A stretch of DNA of 64,000 nucleotides from Treponema rectale (GTDB taxonomy: Bacteria; Spirochaetota; Spirochaetia; Treponematales; Treponemataceae). Under the pieces are notes generated by a model. The model ran no database searches. It saw only the letters and a list, made by a program, of their open reading frames with translations, and was not told where the DNA came from. The position numbers and the translations under genes were made by a program. Within the stretch, counting starts at the first letter, position 1. Each line of letters opens with the position of its first letter. Below are positions 44,521-51,940 of the stretch, in pieces. The stretch is taken from positions 372,001-436,000 of the forward strand of contig NZ_JACHFR010000002.1 of assembly GCF_014202035.1 (NCBI RefSeq), read 5' to 3'.

Positions 44521-45708
44521 GTGCTGGAAGATTTTATAAACGCTTTTTCAAATTTTAAACGGAATAAAATACGAACATTTCTTTCTCTTCTTGGAATAAT
44601 TATTGGTGTAGCATCAGTAATTGTAATTATGAGTATGGGTTCAAGTTCAACAAAACAGGTCCAGGATACTTTTGGTTCCAACGGTCTTGATATGGTAAGC
44701 GTTTCTTCTGGTTTTAAAAGACGAATGAGGGAAGCGATTTCTCTTCAGTTTAATGAATCTTTTAGAGAAACAATGTTTGGTCAGATCGAAAACATAAAAA
44801 AAATCTGGTACAAAAATACCTGCAGCATGACTGTATCTTACGGAGATACCAGTGTTTCGATTACTGCAACTGCTGTTGAAACTGATTATCTTCAGGAATA
44901 CGGATTAAAGCTTGAAAGCGGAAATTATTTTTCTGTAACGGATAATGTTATGGGAACTCAGAAAATAATTCTCGGAAGTGAAATTGCTTCTTCTCTTTTT
45001 CCAAACGGTGATGCTGTAGGAAAAATAGTCAATGTTGTTGTCAGTAAAGTTTCATTCAGTTTTACTGTCTGCGGGGTATTAAAGGAACAGACTTCCGGAA
45101 TGGAAAATACAACGACCGGCTGTTATATAATCCGGGGATTTTATTCAAAAAAGATAAAGGCAAATCCTGAAGCAAGTACGATTATGGTTCAGGCTGTATC
45201 AACGGAAAAAGCAACGGAACTCGTAACGACAATTACAGAGTATTGTGAACAGGTCAGCGGAACGGAAGGCTCGGTAAACGTAACTTCAATGCAGACAATT
45301 ATTGAACAGATAAGTTCCATAACAAATACAATGAGCATCATGCTTTCTGCAATTGCTGCAATTTCTCTTTTAGTCGGCGGAATCGGAATCATGAACATAA
45401 TGATTGTAACAGTAACGGAACGTCGTCAGGAGATAGGAATTCGTAAAGCGCTGGGGGCAAGTCCGGCAGTGATAAGGCAGCAGTTTCTGATTGAATCTGC
45501 AAGCATTACTTTAATGGGCGGTACTATCGGAATTATTCTTGGAATTCTTTTAAGTATTGCAGTTGAATTTGTAAGATCCCTTTCTTTTATAATCAGCTGG
45601 CAGTCCTGCATAATTGCCTTTGTATTTTCAGTTTTTGTAGGAATCTTTTTTGGATTAAGTCCTGCTTCCCGTGCAGCAAAGCTTGATCCGGTTGCAGCTC
45701 TTGCATGA
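44521..45708 (+). CDS. MacB-like ABC permease (FtsX fold)
   Basis: A 395-residue permease. TM1 is KIRTFLSLLGIIIGVASVIVI, followed by a MacB periplasmic core domain of about 230 residues and three C-terminal helices with GIGIMNIMIVTVTERRQEIGIRKALGA (the coupling loop). The start is GTG with AGGAG 8 bases upstream. It completes a TolC-MacA-MacB tripartite pump expelling peptides, toxins or macrolide-like compounds; the substrate is unknown. Confidence 0.92.
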   Translation: MLEDFINAFSNFKRNKIRTFLSLLGIIIGVASVIVIMSMGSSSTKQVQDTFGSNGLDMVSVSSGFKRRMREAISLQFNESFRETMFGQIENIKKIWYKNTCSMTVSYGDTSVSITATAVETDYLQEYGLKLESGNYFSVTDNVMGTQKIILGSEIASSLFPNGDAVGKIVNVVVSKVSFSFTVCGVLKEQTSGMENTTTGCYIIRGFYSKKIKANPEASTIMVQAVSTEKATELVTTITEYCEQVSGTEGSVNVTSMQTIIEQISSITNTMSIMLSAIAAISLLVGGIGIMNIMIVTVTERRQEIGIRKALGASPAVIRQQFLIESASITLMGGTIGIILGILLSIAVEFVRSLSFIISWQSCIIAFVFSVFVGIFFGLSPASRAAKLDPVAALA

Positions 45709-45729
45709 AATGTCACAGGCAAAAAAAAT

Positions 45730-45894
45730 GGGGATGACCAATAAGTAGCGTTCAGCATGAGTCATTGCCGTGCTCGACACCCTGTCATTGCCGCACTTGA
45801 TGCGGCAATCTCATGCAGGGGGATTTTCGGATCGAGCCCGAAAATGACACTTTTTGACCGAAAATGACATTTTTTGAACTTTTTGGACAGCCCC
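45730..45894. mobile_element. MITE-like repeat, copy 3
   Basis: It starts GGGGATGACCAATAAGT and ends ACTTTTTGGACAGCCCC, matching the ends of copies 1 and 2. The interior is shorter and in part inverted: ATTGCCGTGCTCGAC comes first, then a perfect hairpin ATTGCCGCA/TGCGGCAAT around CTTGA (45787-45809), then ATTTTCGG/CCGAAAAT around a TCGA-type loop (45823-45845). It fills the space between the convergent MacB permease and hisB. Confidence 0.75.
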
Positions 45895-45931
45895 TTTTAT
45901 TCTGAACCGATAAAAAATTTTAAATCAGTTA

Positions 45932-46552
45932 TCAGCTTCCGATAGAACCTTTTGTTGAAGGAACTTCACCATTACGTCTCGGATCTATTTCAACAGCGCT
46001 TCTTATGGCACGGGAAGCTGCTTTAAATAATCCTTCCATTTTGTGATGATCACTTCTTCCGCGGATTGTATCAAGATGAAGATTGCATTTTGCATTTGCA
46101 GTAAATCCCTGCCAGAAATCTTCAAAGCAGTCTGTCTGAAAACTTGCTTCTGTTCCGTCTGGAGAAATTGAAACCAGAGGAATATTAGTAAGGTTTGCAT
46201 TGCAGACTAAGAAAGATCTTCCTCCAAAATCAACGCTGGCCTGAAGAAGAGCTTCATCCATAGGATAAATAAAGAAACCGCTGCGGTTAATTCCTGCACA
46301 GTCACCAAGGGCTTTTGCAAAACAAAGTCCAAGAACAATGCCTGTATCTTCAATAAGGTGATGCTGGTCTACATGCAGGTCTCCTTTAAGTTCACCTGTC
46401 AGATCAAACATTCCGTGTTTGCAAAAAGAGCGGAGCATGTGATCAAAAAAACCAATAGGATTTTTAACATCGCATTTTCCTGTTCCGTCGAGATTCAGGG
46501 TAAGCTTAATTTGTGTTTCTGAAGTATTTCTTTCGATTGTGGCAGTGCGCAT
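45932..46552 (-). CDS. hisB: imidazoleglycerol-phosphate dehydratase
   Basis: A 206-residue single-domain HisB. The metal motifs FFDHMLRSFCKHG, VDQHHLIEDTG and the late RSDHHKMEGLFKA carry the histidines of the Mn site. It performs the sixth step of histidine synthesis. GGAG precedes the ATG; an ATG 12 bases earlier is less suited. It stands alone and diverges from birA; hisG is 9 kb away, so the pathway genes are scattered. Confidence 0.95.
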   Translation of the reverse strand: MRTATIERNTSETQIKLTLNLDGTGKCDVKNPIGFFDHMLRSFCKHGMFDLTGELKGDLHVDQHHLIEDTGIVLGLCFAKALGDCAGINRSGFFIYPMDEALLQASVDFGGRSFLVCNANLTNIPLVSISPDGTEASFQTDCFEDFWQGFTANAKCNLHLDTIRGRSDHHKMEGLFKAASRAIRSAVEIDPRRNGEVPSTKGSIGS

Positions 46553-46599
46553 AATTTTCTCCAATCTGCATTTATTCCGTTTAACTTTGGAATGAATTT

Positions 46600-46628
46600 A
46601 TAATACAACTTTTTTTTTATATTGTCAG
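46600..46628 (-). promoter_or_regulatory. hisB promoter
   Basis: CTGACA, 17 bases, TATTAT on the minus strand. Its -35 overlaps the -35 of the divergent birA promoter base for base. Confidence 0.55.
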
Positions 46629-46650
46629 CGACATTGTAAAATGAGATACT
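46622..46650 (+). promoter_or_regulatory. birA promoter (leaderless)
   Basis: TTGTCA, 17 bases, GATACT with a TGA extension. The expected start is at 46657-46658, the birA ATG. Confidence 0.6.
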
Positions 46651-46657
46651 GTTGAAC

Positions 46658-47722
46658 ATGACGACAAAAGAAAAAGTACTGAATGAATTGAATAATAAAT
46701 CTGAACCTGTCAGCGGAGAGTATCTTGCAAAAATCTGTGGAGTAAGCAGGGCTGCTGTGTGGAAGGCAATTAATTCTTTAAGGGAAGCCGGTGTCTGCAT
46801 TAACGGAACTACTAACGGCGGTTACATGATTGAAGGTCAGGCGGATATTTTTTCTTTAGAAACAGTCAGGCGTGAATTTGAATCAGCATTCCCGCAATTT
46901 TCAGAAAGTCATATTGAATGTTTTAATGAGATAGATTCAACAAATACCTATGCAAAAAGATTATTGTCTCAATGTGCTTCTCTTAGAAATGAAAAGGGAG
47001 AACTTACTGCTGATGGAAAAAAGTATAATAATTCAATTATTGTTGCAGAATCCCAGACTGCAGGAAGGGGACGTTCCGGCAGAACTTTTGTTTCTCCAAA
47101 AAAAACCGGTATTTATCTTTCTGTAATTGTTATGCCTGAAGGCGGTGTAAAGAATCCGGCTCGTATAACGGCATTCAGTGCGGTGGCAGTCTGTCGTGCA
47201 ATAGAAAAACTTTATGGTGCAGAGCCTTCTATAAAATGGATAAATGATATTTTTTTGAATGGAAAAAAAGTTTCAGGAATTCTTACGGAAGGAACTGCAA
47301 ATTTTGAAACAGGTATAATTGATTCAGCTATAATTGGAATTGGAATTAATATTGAACCTAATGAAGAGTTTTCAAAAAGCGGATTGAGTAAAGTTGCAGG
47401 TTCAATTATTGACGGAACAGCTGATAAAAATGATAAGAAAAATTCTGTAACTCGTGCAAAATTTGCTGCTTTTGTTGCAGGAGAAGTTTTATCTGTTTTA
47501 CAGGAAGATACGGCAAGTGTTATTTCAGAATACAAAGCCCGGTCGTTTATAATTGGAAAAACTGTTGAAGTTCATACACTGGCTGACAGCGATCAGGGAA
47601 TGTATAAAGCAACGGCTGTAGATATAACGGATGATGCCGCTCTTGTCGTTGAATGTTCTGATGGAAGCCGTCATACCCTTTCTTCCGGAGAAGTAACCCT
47701 AAAGTCTGATGCATTTGTTTAA
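46658..47722 (+). CDS. birA: biotin-protein ligase / biotin repressor BirA
   Basis: A 354-residue bifunctional BirA. Residues 1-60 form a winged helix (SGEYLAKICGVSRAAVWKAINSL), followed by the ligase core with GRGRSGRTFVSP near 136-147, KWINDIFLNGKKVSGIL and a C-terminal SH3-like domain. It attaches biotin to carboxylases and, as bio-AMP sensor, should bind the operator at 54431-54463. The ATG at 46658 has no Shine-Dalgarno sequence; a TTG two codons earlier lies on the expected transcription start. Confidence 0.95.
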   Translation: MTTKEKVLNELNNKSEPVSGEYLAKICGVSRAAVWKAINSLREAGVCINGTTNGGYMIEGQADIFSLETVRREFESAFPQFSESHIECFNEIDSTNTYAKRLLSQCASLRNEKGELTADGKKYNNSIIVAESQTAGRGRSGRTFVSPKKTGIYLSVIVMPEGGVKNPARITAFSAVAVCRAIEKLYGAEPSIKWINDIFLNGKKVSGILTEGTANFETGIIDSAIIGIGINIEPNEEFSKSGLSKVAGSIIDGTADKNDKKNSVTRAKFAAFVAGEVLSVLQEDTASVISEYKARSFIIGKTVEVHTLADSDQGMYKATAVDITDDAALVVECSDGSRHTLSSGEVTLKSDAFV

Positions 47723-47728
47723 GTTTTT

Positions 47729-47758
47729 TTGACAGTTTATGCCTTAATATGCTATATT
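47729..47758 (+). promoter_or_regulatory. promoter of the toxin-antitoxin operon
   Basis: TTGACA, 18 bases, TATATT; the -10 lies inside the 20-bp palindrome at 47749-47768. Confidence 0.65.
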
Positions 47759-47768
47759 TGTATAGCAT
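47749..47768. promoter_or_regulatory. palindromic operator of the toxin-antitoxin operon
   Basis: ATGCTATA and TATAGCAT are perfect inverted arms around TTTG, covering the -10 and transcription start. The right arm with its flanking G (GTATAGCAT) recurs at 48681 and 48743. A binding site for the antitoxin, the XRE protein, or both. Confidence 0.7.
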
Positions 47769-47783
47769 GTTAAGGAGGACAAT

Positions 47784-47990
47784 ATGTTAGCATTACGATT
47801 AAAACCTGAATTAGAAAAAAGACTTACAAATCTTGCTTTAAAAACAGGAAGGACAAAAACTTTTTATGCAACAAAAGCTATTGAACAGCAATTAGACGAA
47901 ATGGAAGATTACTATCTTGCTGAACAGTCTTATGATGAATGGATTGCTGAGGGTAAGAAAAGCTATTCTTTTGATGAGGTTTTTAATTAA
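47784..47990 (+). CDS. RelB/RHH-type antitoxin
   Basis: A 68-residue protein. MLALRLKPELEKRLTNLALKTGRTKTFYATKAI (pattern, residues 1-33) is a ribbon-helix-helix DNA-binding fold like RelB, DinJ or CopG; the acidic C-terminus (YDEWIAEGKKSYSFDEVF) would wrap the toxin. AGGAGG precedes the ATG. Its stop overlaps the toxin ATG by one base. It probably represses its own promoter through the palindrome at 47749. Confidence 0.85.
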   Translation: MLALRLKPELEKRLTNLALKTGRTKTFYATKAIEQQLDEMEDYYLAEQSYDEWIAEGKKSYSFDEVFN

Positions 47991-48319
47991 TGTTTGCAGT
48001 GGGATTTTCTCCAAAAGTTAAAAGACAAATTGCAAAATTGGGAGAATCGGTTAAACACTCAATAAAGACCTATTTAGAAGAAAAGATTATACCGGCAAAA
48101 AACAAAAAAGAGCTTTATGAAGCTGGTGGTACTGAATTAGTTGGCAATCTCAAAGGTTTGTGGCGCTTTAAAAGTTCGGAATTTAAAAATTATAGAATTA
48201 TTGCTTATCTTGAAGATGATAAACTTGTTATTACAGTATTAGCTGTTGAAAGTCGTTCTGGTTCTTATAAAAACAAAGAAGATTTGGCAAAGAAGGCAAG
48301 AAAAGGAAAAATTGGATAA
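47990..48319 (+). CDS. RelE/ParE-family toxin
   Basis: A 109-residue toxin of the RelE/ParE fold (SPKVKRQIAKLG, LWRFKSSEFKNYRIIAY, ITVLAVESRSGSYK). RelE-type toxins cleave mRNA at the ribosome; ParE types poison gyrase. The C-terminal Arg/Tyr/Lys set slightly favours RelE-like activity, without proof. It is coupled to the antitoxin upstream. The pair opens the accessory island inside the biotin locus. Confidence 0.85.
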   Translation: MFAVGFSPKVKRQIAKLGESVKHSIKTYLEEKIIPAKNKKELYEAGGTELVGNLKGLWRFKSSEFKNYRIIAYLEDDKLVITVLAVESRSGSYKNKEDLAKKARKGKIG

Positions 48320-48345
48320 AATCTGTTTTAATGTTTAACCTCTTT

Positions 48346-48669
48346 TCATAAAATGTTCGTGCATTTGTTTAAGTCTTTTAACAGTTCAAGAATGTATTTT
48401 GCCTGATGGGGATTTAGTGCTTTATAATATTTTATAATTTCCTGGATAGATGCTGAATTTTTTACTTCCGGATTAAAAAAATCAGATGGAGAAATATTTA
48501 GGAATTCACAGATGTTTAAAAAAGAGGTTATTGAAATGGAAGCTTTTCCGGTTTCGATTTTGTTGATGTAACTTTCATTTTGTCCTAAAGACAGACTCAT
48601 TTCTCGTGCTGAAATATGTTTTTCGTTTCTTAAAAACCGTAATCTGTCTCTAAAAAAATCTTCAGTCAT
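48346..48669 (-). CDS. XRE-family helix-turn-helix regulator
   Basis: A 107-residue protein with an N-terminal Cro/C1-type HTH (SAREMSLSLGQNESYINKIETGKASISITSFLNICEFL, residues about 20-57) and a helical C-terminus that may dimerise. The ATG at 48669 has AGAGGTTTG upstream. Its promoter region and that of the divergent LRR gene both carry GTATAGCAT, the half site of the toxin-antitoxin operator, so it is a candidate regulator of the whole island (inference). Confidence 0.85.
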   Translation of the reverse strand: MTEDFFRDRLRFLRNEKHISAREMSLSLGQNESYINKIETGKASISITSFLNICEFLNISPSDFFNPEVKNSASIQEIIKYYKALNPHQAKYILELLKDLNKCTNIL

Positions 48670-48794
48670 ATCAAACCTCTGTATAGCATTGTAAATCACA
48701 GATTTGTTGATTTATGACTTTTTAAGCTGTATACTGATTAGTGTATAGCATTATATACTCTATTAACTTAAATCTATAGCCTATGGAGAGAGGT
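48670..48794. promoter_or_regulatory. divergent regulatory region with two GTATAGCAT sites
   Basis: GTATAGCATT lies at 48681-48690, overlapping the predicted start of the XRE transcript (TACAAT at 48688-48693, minus). A second copy lies at 48743-48752, inside GTGTATAGCATTATATAC. The LRR gene promoter TTGATT-17-TATACT (48707-48735, plus) starts transcription about 48742, exactly at the second copy. GCTGTATAC and GTGTATAGC form a further imperfect inverted repeat around 48725-48750. Confidence 0.65.
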
Positions 48795-50072
48795 ATGAAG
48801 TTACGTTTTGTTCTGTCTGTTTTTTTAGTTACTTTTGGAATTTTTTTAGTTGGATGTAAAAGTGAAGATGAGAAAGTTGTGAAAAGTATTACGGTAACTG
48901 TCAGTGATTTGCCGAACTTGTCTCTTGATGAGAAAATTGATCTTTATGAAATAAAAGTTGTTGAAGATAGAGCAGAACCTTCTTATGATTCCAGTTTTTT
49001 TTATAAATTATCCATAATATGTTCATCGGCTTCACCTGTTAGTCTTGATTTAACTGAATTAGGTATATCTACTATAGAAAGCTCTATATCTATATTTAGA
49101 GGCTGTATAGTTTTGCAAGGTATAAAGTTACCAGATTCACTTACAACAATAGGAGGTAGTGCATTTTCTGGTTGTACAAGTTTGAAGAGTGTAGAGATAC
49201 CCGATTCAGTTACAACTATAGGAATGTATACATTTTCTGGTTGTACAAGTTTGAAAAGTGTAGAAATACCTGATTCAGTTACAACTATAGGAATGTATAC
49301 ATTTTCTGGTTGTACGAGTTTGCAGAGCGTAGAGATACCAGATTCAGTCACAGCAATAGAACGGAGTGCATTTTATGGTTGTACAAGTTTGCAGAGCGTA
49401 GAGATACCTGATTCAGTTACAACAATAGGATCGGAAGCATTTTCTGGATGTACAAGTTTGAAAAGTGTAGAGATACCCGATTCAGTTACAACTATAGGAA
49501 TGTATACATTTTCTGGTTGCACAAGTTTGAAAAGTGTAGAGATACCCGATTCAGTCACAGCAATAGGATCGGGAGCATTTTATGGTTGTACAAGTTTGAA
49601 AAGTGTAGAGATACCCGATTCAGTCACAGCAATAGAATGGAGTGCATTTTATGGTTGTACAAGTTTGCAGAGCGTAGAGATACCTGATTCAGTTACAGCA
49701 ATAAAGGGAGGTGACATTCAACTTGGGTTTTACGGTGCATTTTCTGGTTGTACAAGTTTGAAGAGTGTAGAGATACCTGATTCAGTCACAGTAATAGGAT
49801 CGTGTGCATTTTCTGGTTGTACAAGTTTGCAGAACGTGGAGATATCTGCTTCACTTATAACGATAGGAAAGTATGCATTTTATGGATGTACAAGTTTGAA
49901 GAGTGTATATATTCCGGCTTCTGTTATAACAATAGAACAGAATGCATTTAAGGAATGTACAAATCTTTTAAGTGTCGTTTTTGAGGATATAGAAGGGTGG
50001 TCTCCTCAAGTTTCAAATTTAGTAGAAACAACAAAGTTGTTAGTTCTTGGTTATAGTTTTACAAAGAGTTAA
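48795..50072 (+). CDS. BspA-type leucine-rich-repeat surface lipoprotein
   Basis: A 425-residue lipoprotein: signal MKLRFVLSVFLVTFGIFLVG with lipobox ending LVGC at about residue 21. From about 100 to 390 it is made of 23-residue LRR_5 repeats with consensus GCTSLKSVEIPDSVTTIG.xAF; about thirteen units are counted, eleven of them with CTSL. One repeat carries an eight-residue extra segment (KGGDIQLGFYGAF), and flanking repeats are nearly identical in DNA. BspA proteins bind host matrix proteins, fibronectin and other bacteria. GGAG lies 5 bases before the ATG. The nearly identical 69-base units invite recombination and copy-number change. Confidence 0.88.
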   Translation: MKLRFVLSVFLVTFGIFLVGCKSEDEKVVKSITVTVSDLPNLSLDEKIDLYEIKVVEDRAEPSYDSSFFYKLSIICSSASPVSLDLTELGISTIESSISIFRGCIVLQGIKLPDSLTTIGGSAFSGCTSLKSVEIPDSVTTIGMYTFSGCTSLKSVEIPDSVTTIGMYTFSGCTSLQSVEIPDSVTAIERSAFYGCTSLQSVEIPDSVTTIGSEAFSGCTSLKSVEIPDSVTTIGMYTFSGCTSLKSVEIPDSVTAIGSGAFYGCTSLKSVEIPDSVTAIEWSAFYGCTSLQSVEIPDSVTAIKGGDIQLGFYGAFSGCTSLKSVEIPDSVTVIGSCAFSGCTSLQNVEISASLITIGKYAFYGCTSLKSVYIPASVITIEQNAFKECTNLLSVVFEDIEGWSPQVSNLVETTKLLVLGYSFTKS

Positions 50073-50078
50073 TGTGTT

Positions 50079-50735
50079 ATGAAAATAAATTGGCATCGTA
50101 GGAATATTTCAAAAGAAGAGTATGAATGTGCTTTTTTAAATAATAGTGTAAAAGAAGCTGCGTATAAAGAAGCAAGTGATATCCGTAAATTTGAAATAGA
50201 ACTTTTCTGGAAACGGGCAGCTTTTTTCTGGGCATTTATCGTTTCTATTTATACAGCATATTACCATGTTCTTACAAAAATATATGAAAGAAAATGTGAA
50301 AACGGTACTTATTATTTACATGGAAAAATTCCTTTAATAGTCTTAAGTGGTTTAGGTCTGTTCTTTTGTGTTTCATGGTTGCTGTCTAGTAGGGGTTCAA
50401 AACACTGGCAGGAAAATTGGGAAAATCATCTCATGCTTCTGGAAGATTCGATAACTGGACCTCTTCATAAAACATATGAAGCAGGAAAAGCATTTTCTGA
50501 ATCAGAATTAACAATAGCTGCAGGATGGATTGTCAGTATCTGTTCATATGGTTTATTACTTTTTGAATTCATGGAGTTTGTAAAAAGATTAAATAATGGT
50601 GTTGTATGTTTTTTTACAACATGTATTTTTGCTCTACTTGTATTTATATTGCTTATCTCCTATTCACAAATTGTAAAAGGAACGACATCTAAATCAGGAA
50701 GCATAAAATTTCAAACGCAGATTTTAGATAAATAA
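50079..50735 (+). CDS. membrane protein resembling the RipA family, uncertain
   Basis: A 218-residue protein with four predicted membrane segments (about 45-65, 88-105, 149-168 and 180-198). KFEIELFWKRAAFFWAFI and KHWQENWENHLMLLEDSITGPL are conserved-looking helical stretches that I recall from the RipA family of octameric inner-membrane proteins, but I cannot verify this. It begins 6 bases after the LRR gene and is followed by a 2-TM protein, so the three probably form an operon. The function is unknown. Confidence 0.55.
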   Translation: MKINWHRRNISKEEYECAFLNNSVKEAAYKEASDIRKFEIELFWKRAAFFWAFIVSIYTAYYHVLTKIYERKCENGTYYLHGKIPLIVLSGLGLFFCVSWLLSSRGSKHWQENWENHLMLLEDSITGPLHKTYEAGKAFSESELTIAAGWIVSICSYGLLLFEFMEFVKRLNNGVVCFFTTCIFALLVFILLISYSQIVKGTTSKSGSIKFQTQILDK

Positions 50736-50737
50736 TT

Positions 50738-51196
50738 ATGTGTGAAATAAAGAATAATTGTATATACAGACTGGTTTTGTTTGTTGCAGGTTTTGCGGCA
50801 TTGGTTTTGATTCTGTACTTTTATTTTATGGATGATGAAATGAAAAAATGTTGTGCCATTAAAGTTTTTATAATTATACTGTTTGTAGTGGTTTTTGTTT
50901 TGGCATGTTGTTTAGTTTTTTTCTTAGATTGTAATACGGAGTGTGATTATAATTCTGAAAAATTTATTCGTCAAAATAAAGGAAAAATAAAACTTGTTGT
51001 CGATAATGGGGATAATTGTTATACAGTAATATATAAAGATGAGTTTTCTGATTTGATTCAGTATATTCCTGAAGATTCAAAAATATGTATTTATGCAGAT
51101 AAGTTATCTCTTTCAAAAGACGATTTAATTAAGCTTTCTAAAAAAATTAAAAACCAAAAAGTCATCTTTGTAAGAAAAAAAATATTTTGTAGATAA
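50738..51196 (+). CDS. two-helix membrane protein with soluble tail, unknown
   Basis: A 152-residue protein with two hydrophobic segments (about 10-29 and 40-62) and an acidic to basic soluble tail (residues 65-152). It starts 2 bases after the RipA-like gene. Cysteine and tryptophan-free, lysine-rich end. I do not recognise it. Low GC and position at the end of the island suggest an acquired accessory gene. Confidence 0.6.
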   Translation: MCEIKNNCIYRLVLFVAGFAALVLILYFYFMDDEMKKCCAIKVFIIILFVVVFVLACCLVFFLDCNTECDYNSEKFIRQNKGKIKLVVDNGDNCYTVIYKDEFSDLIQYIPEDSKICIYADKLSLSKDDLIKLSKKIKNQKVIFVRKKIFCR

Positions 51197-51229
51197 GCAC
51201 TTAACAAGAATAGAGCTGATTCCCTCCTT

Positions 51230-51913
51230 TCACCCCTCCCGGACAGCAACTGCTCTGGCGGCATTGTAGGCCTGCTTGATACCTACAGAAAAAAATACAG
51301 GAAAGAGTGCGGCGTACATTTTTATTCCAGAGCGGCCTTTACGGGCAAACCAGGCTCTTTTACACTGATTCCAGTTTTTAAAAACCATGGGAATAAAACA
51401 TATAAATAAAGAAAGCATATTTGTAAATGTATTTTTCTTAGAGACCGGAAGAAATTTTCTTACAGCGCCTTCAATCGTACCGACACCTTCACGAATCTGC
51501 AGCGATGTAGAAGTTCTGAAAACCAGAGAGGCACTTTGAATAATACAAAAAAGTTTTAAAAGCAGAACTGCAGTTTCAGCATTTTTAAAATTAACGGCGG
51601 CAGCATATTTAACGCTCAAATACATCTGTCTGTAAAATTCCTCTGAAGAAAAATAAGCAGAAATCCATCTGGCAATAAAACCAGTAGAATATAAAAGCAC
51701 TGCATAAAAAATTATCGGAGAAAAATCTTTAAGCTGTTCTTTTAAAGTAAAATGCAGATAACAGCAGAGAATAAATTGAAGAACTAAAAAAAGCACGGCA
51801 ATATAAAAATGCGATTTAAAAATAAAAACATTAAACAGCGGAATAAAAAGTATTTTGCACCATGCCGGCATTTTATGTAAAAAAGAATTTCCGGTTTTAT
51901 AATTAAAAGGCAT
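51230..51913 (-). CDS. bioN: ECF transporter T component BioN
   Basis: A 227-residue membrane protein of the EcfT/CbiQ/BioN family, with five hydrophobic segments. The coupling-helix signature AWFARKG and the later YNAARAVAV supply the two A-R-G-like motifs that sit on the ATPases. It is the scaffold of the BioMNY biotin importer. It lies downstream of bioM with a 27-base gap. Confidence 0.85.
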   Translation of the reverse strand: MPFNYKTGNSFLHKMPAWCKILFIPLFNVFIFKSHFYIAVLFLVLQFILCCYLHFTLKEQLKDFSPIIFYAVLLYSTGFIARWISAYFSSEEFYRQMYLSVKYAAAVNFKNAETAVLLLKLFCIIQSASLVFRTSTSLQIREGVGTIEGAVRKFLPVSKKNTFTNMLSLFICFIPMVFKNWNQCKRAWFARKGRSGIKMYAALFPVFFSVGIKQAYNAARAVAVREG

Positions 51914-51940
51914 TATTTTCTCCAGAATGGTAAAAAAAAT

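Noticed and set aside
49001-49687. Repetitive frames opposite and beside the LRR gene
   Set aside because: They mirror the 69-base repeats of the LRR gene in other frames; their repetition is a by-product.
49120-49960. Tandem 69-base repeats as a CRISPR array
   Set aside because: Repeats are contiguous, in frame, and encode 23-residue LRR units; there are no variable spacers of uniform length and no cas genes.
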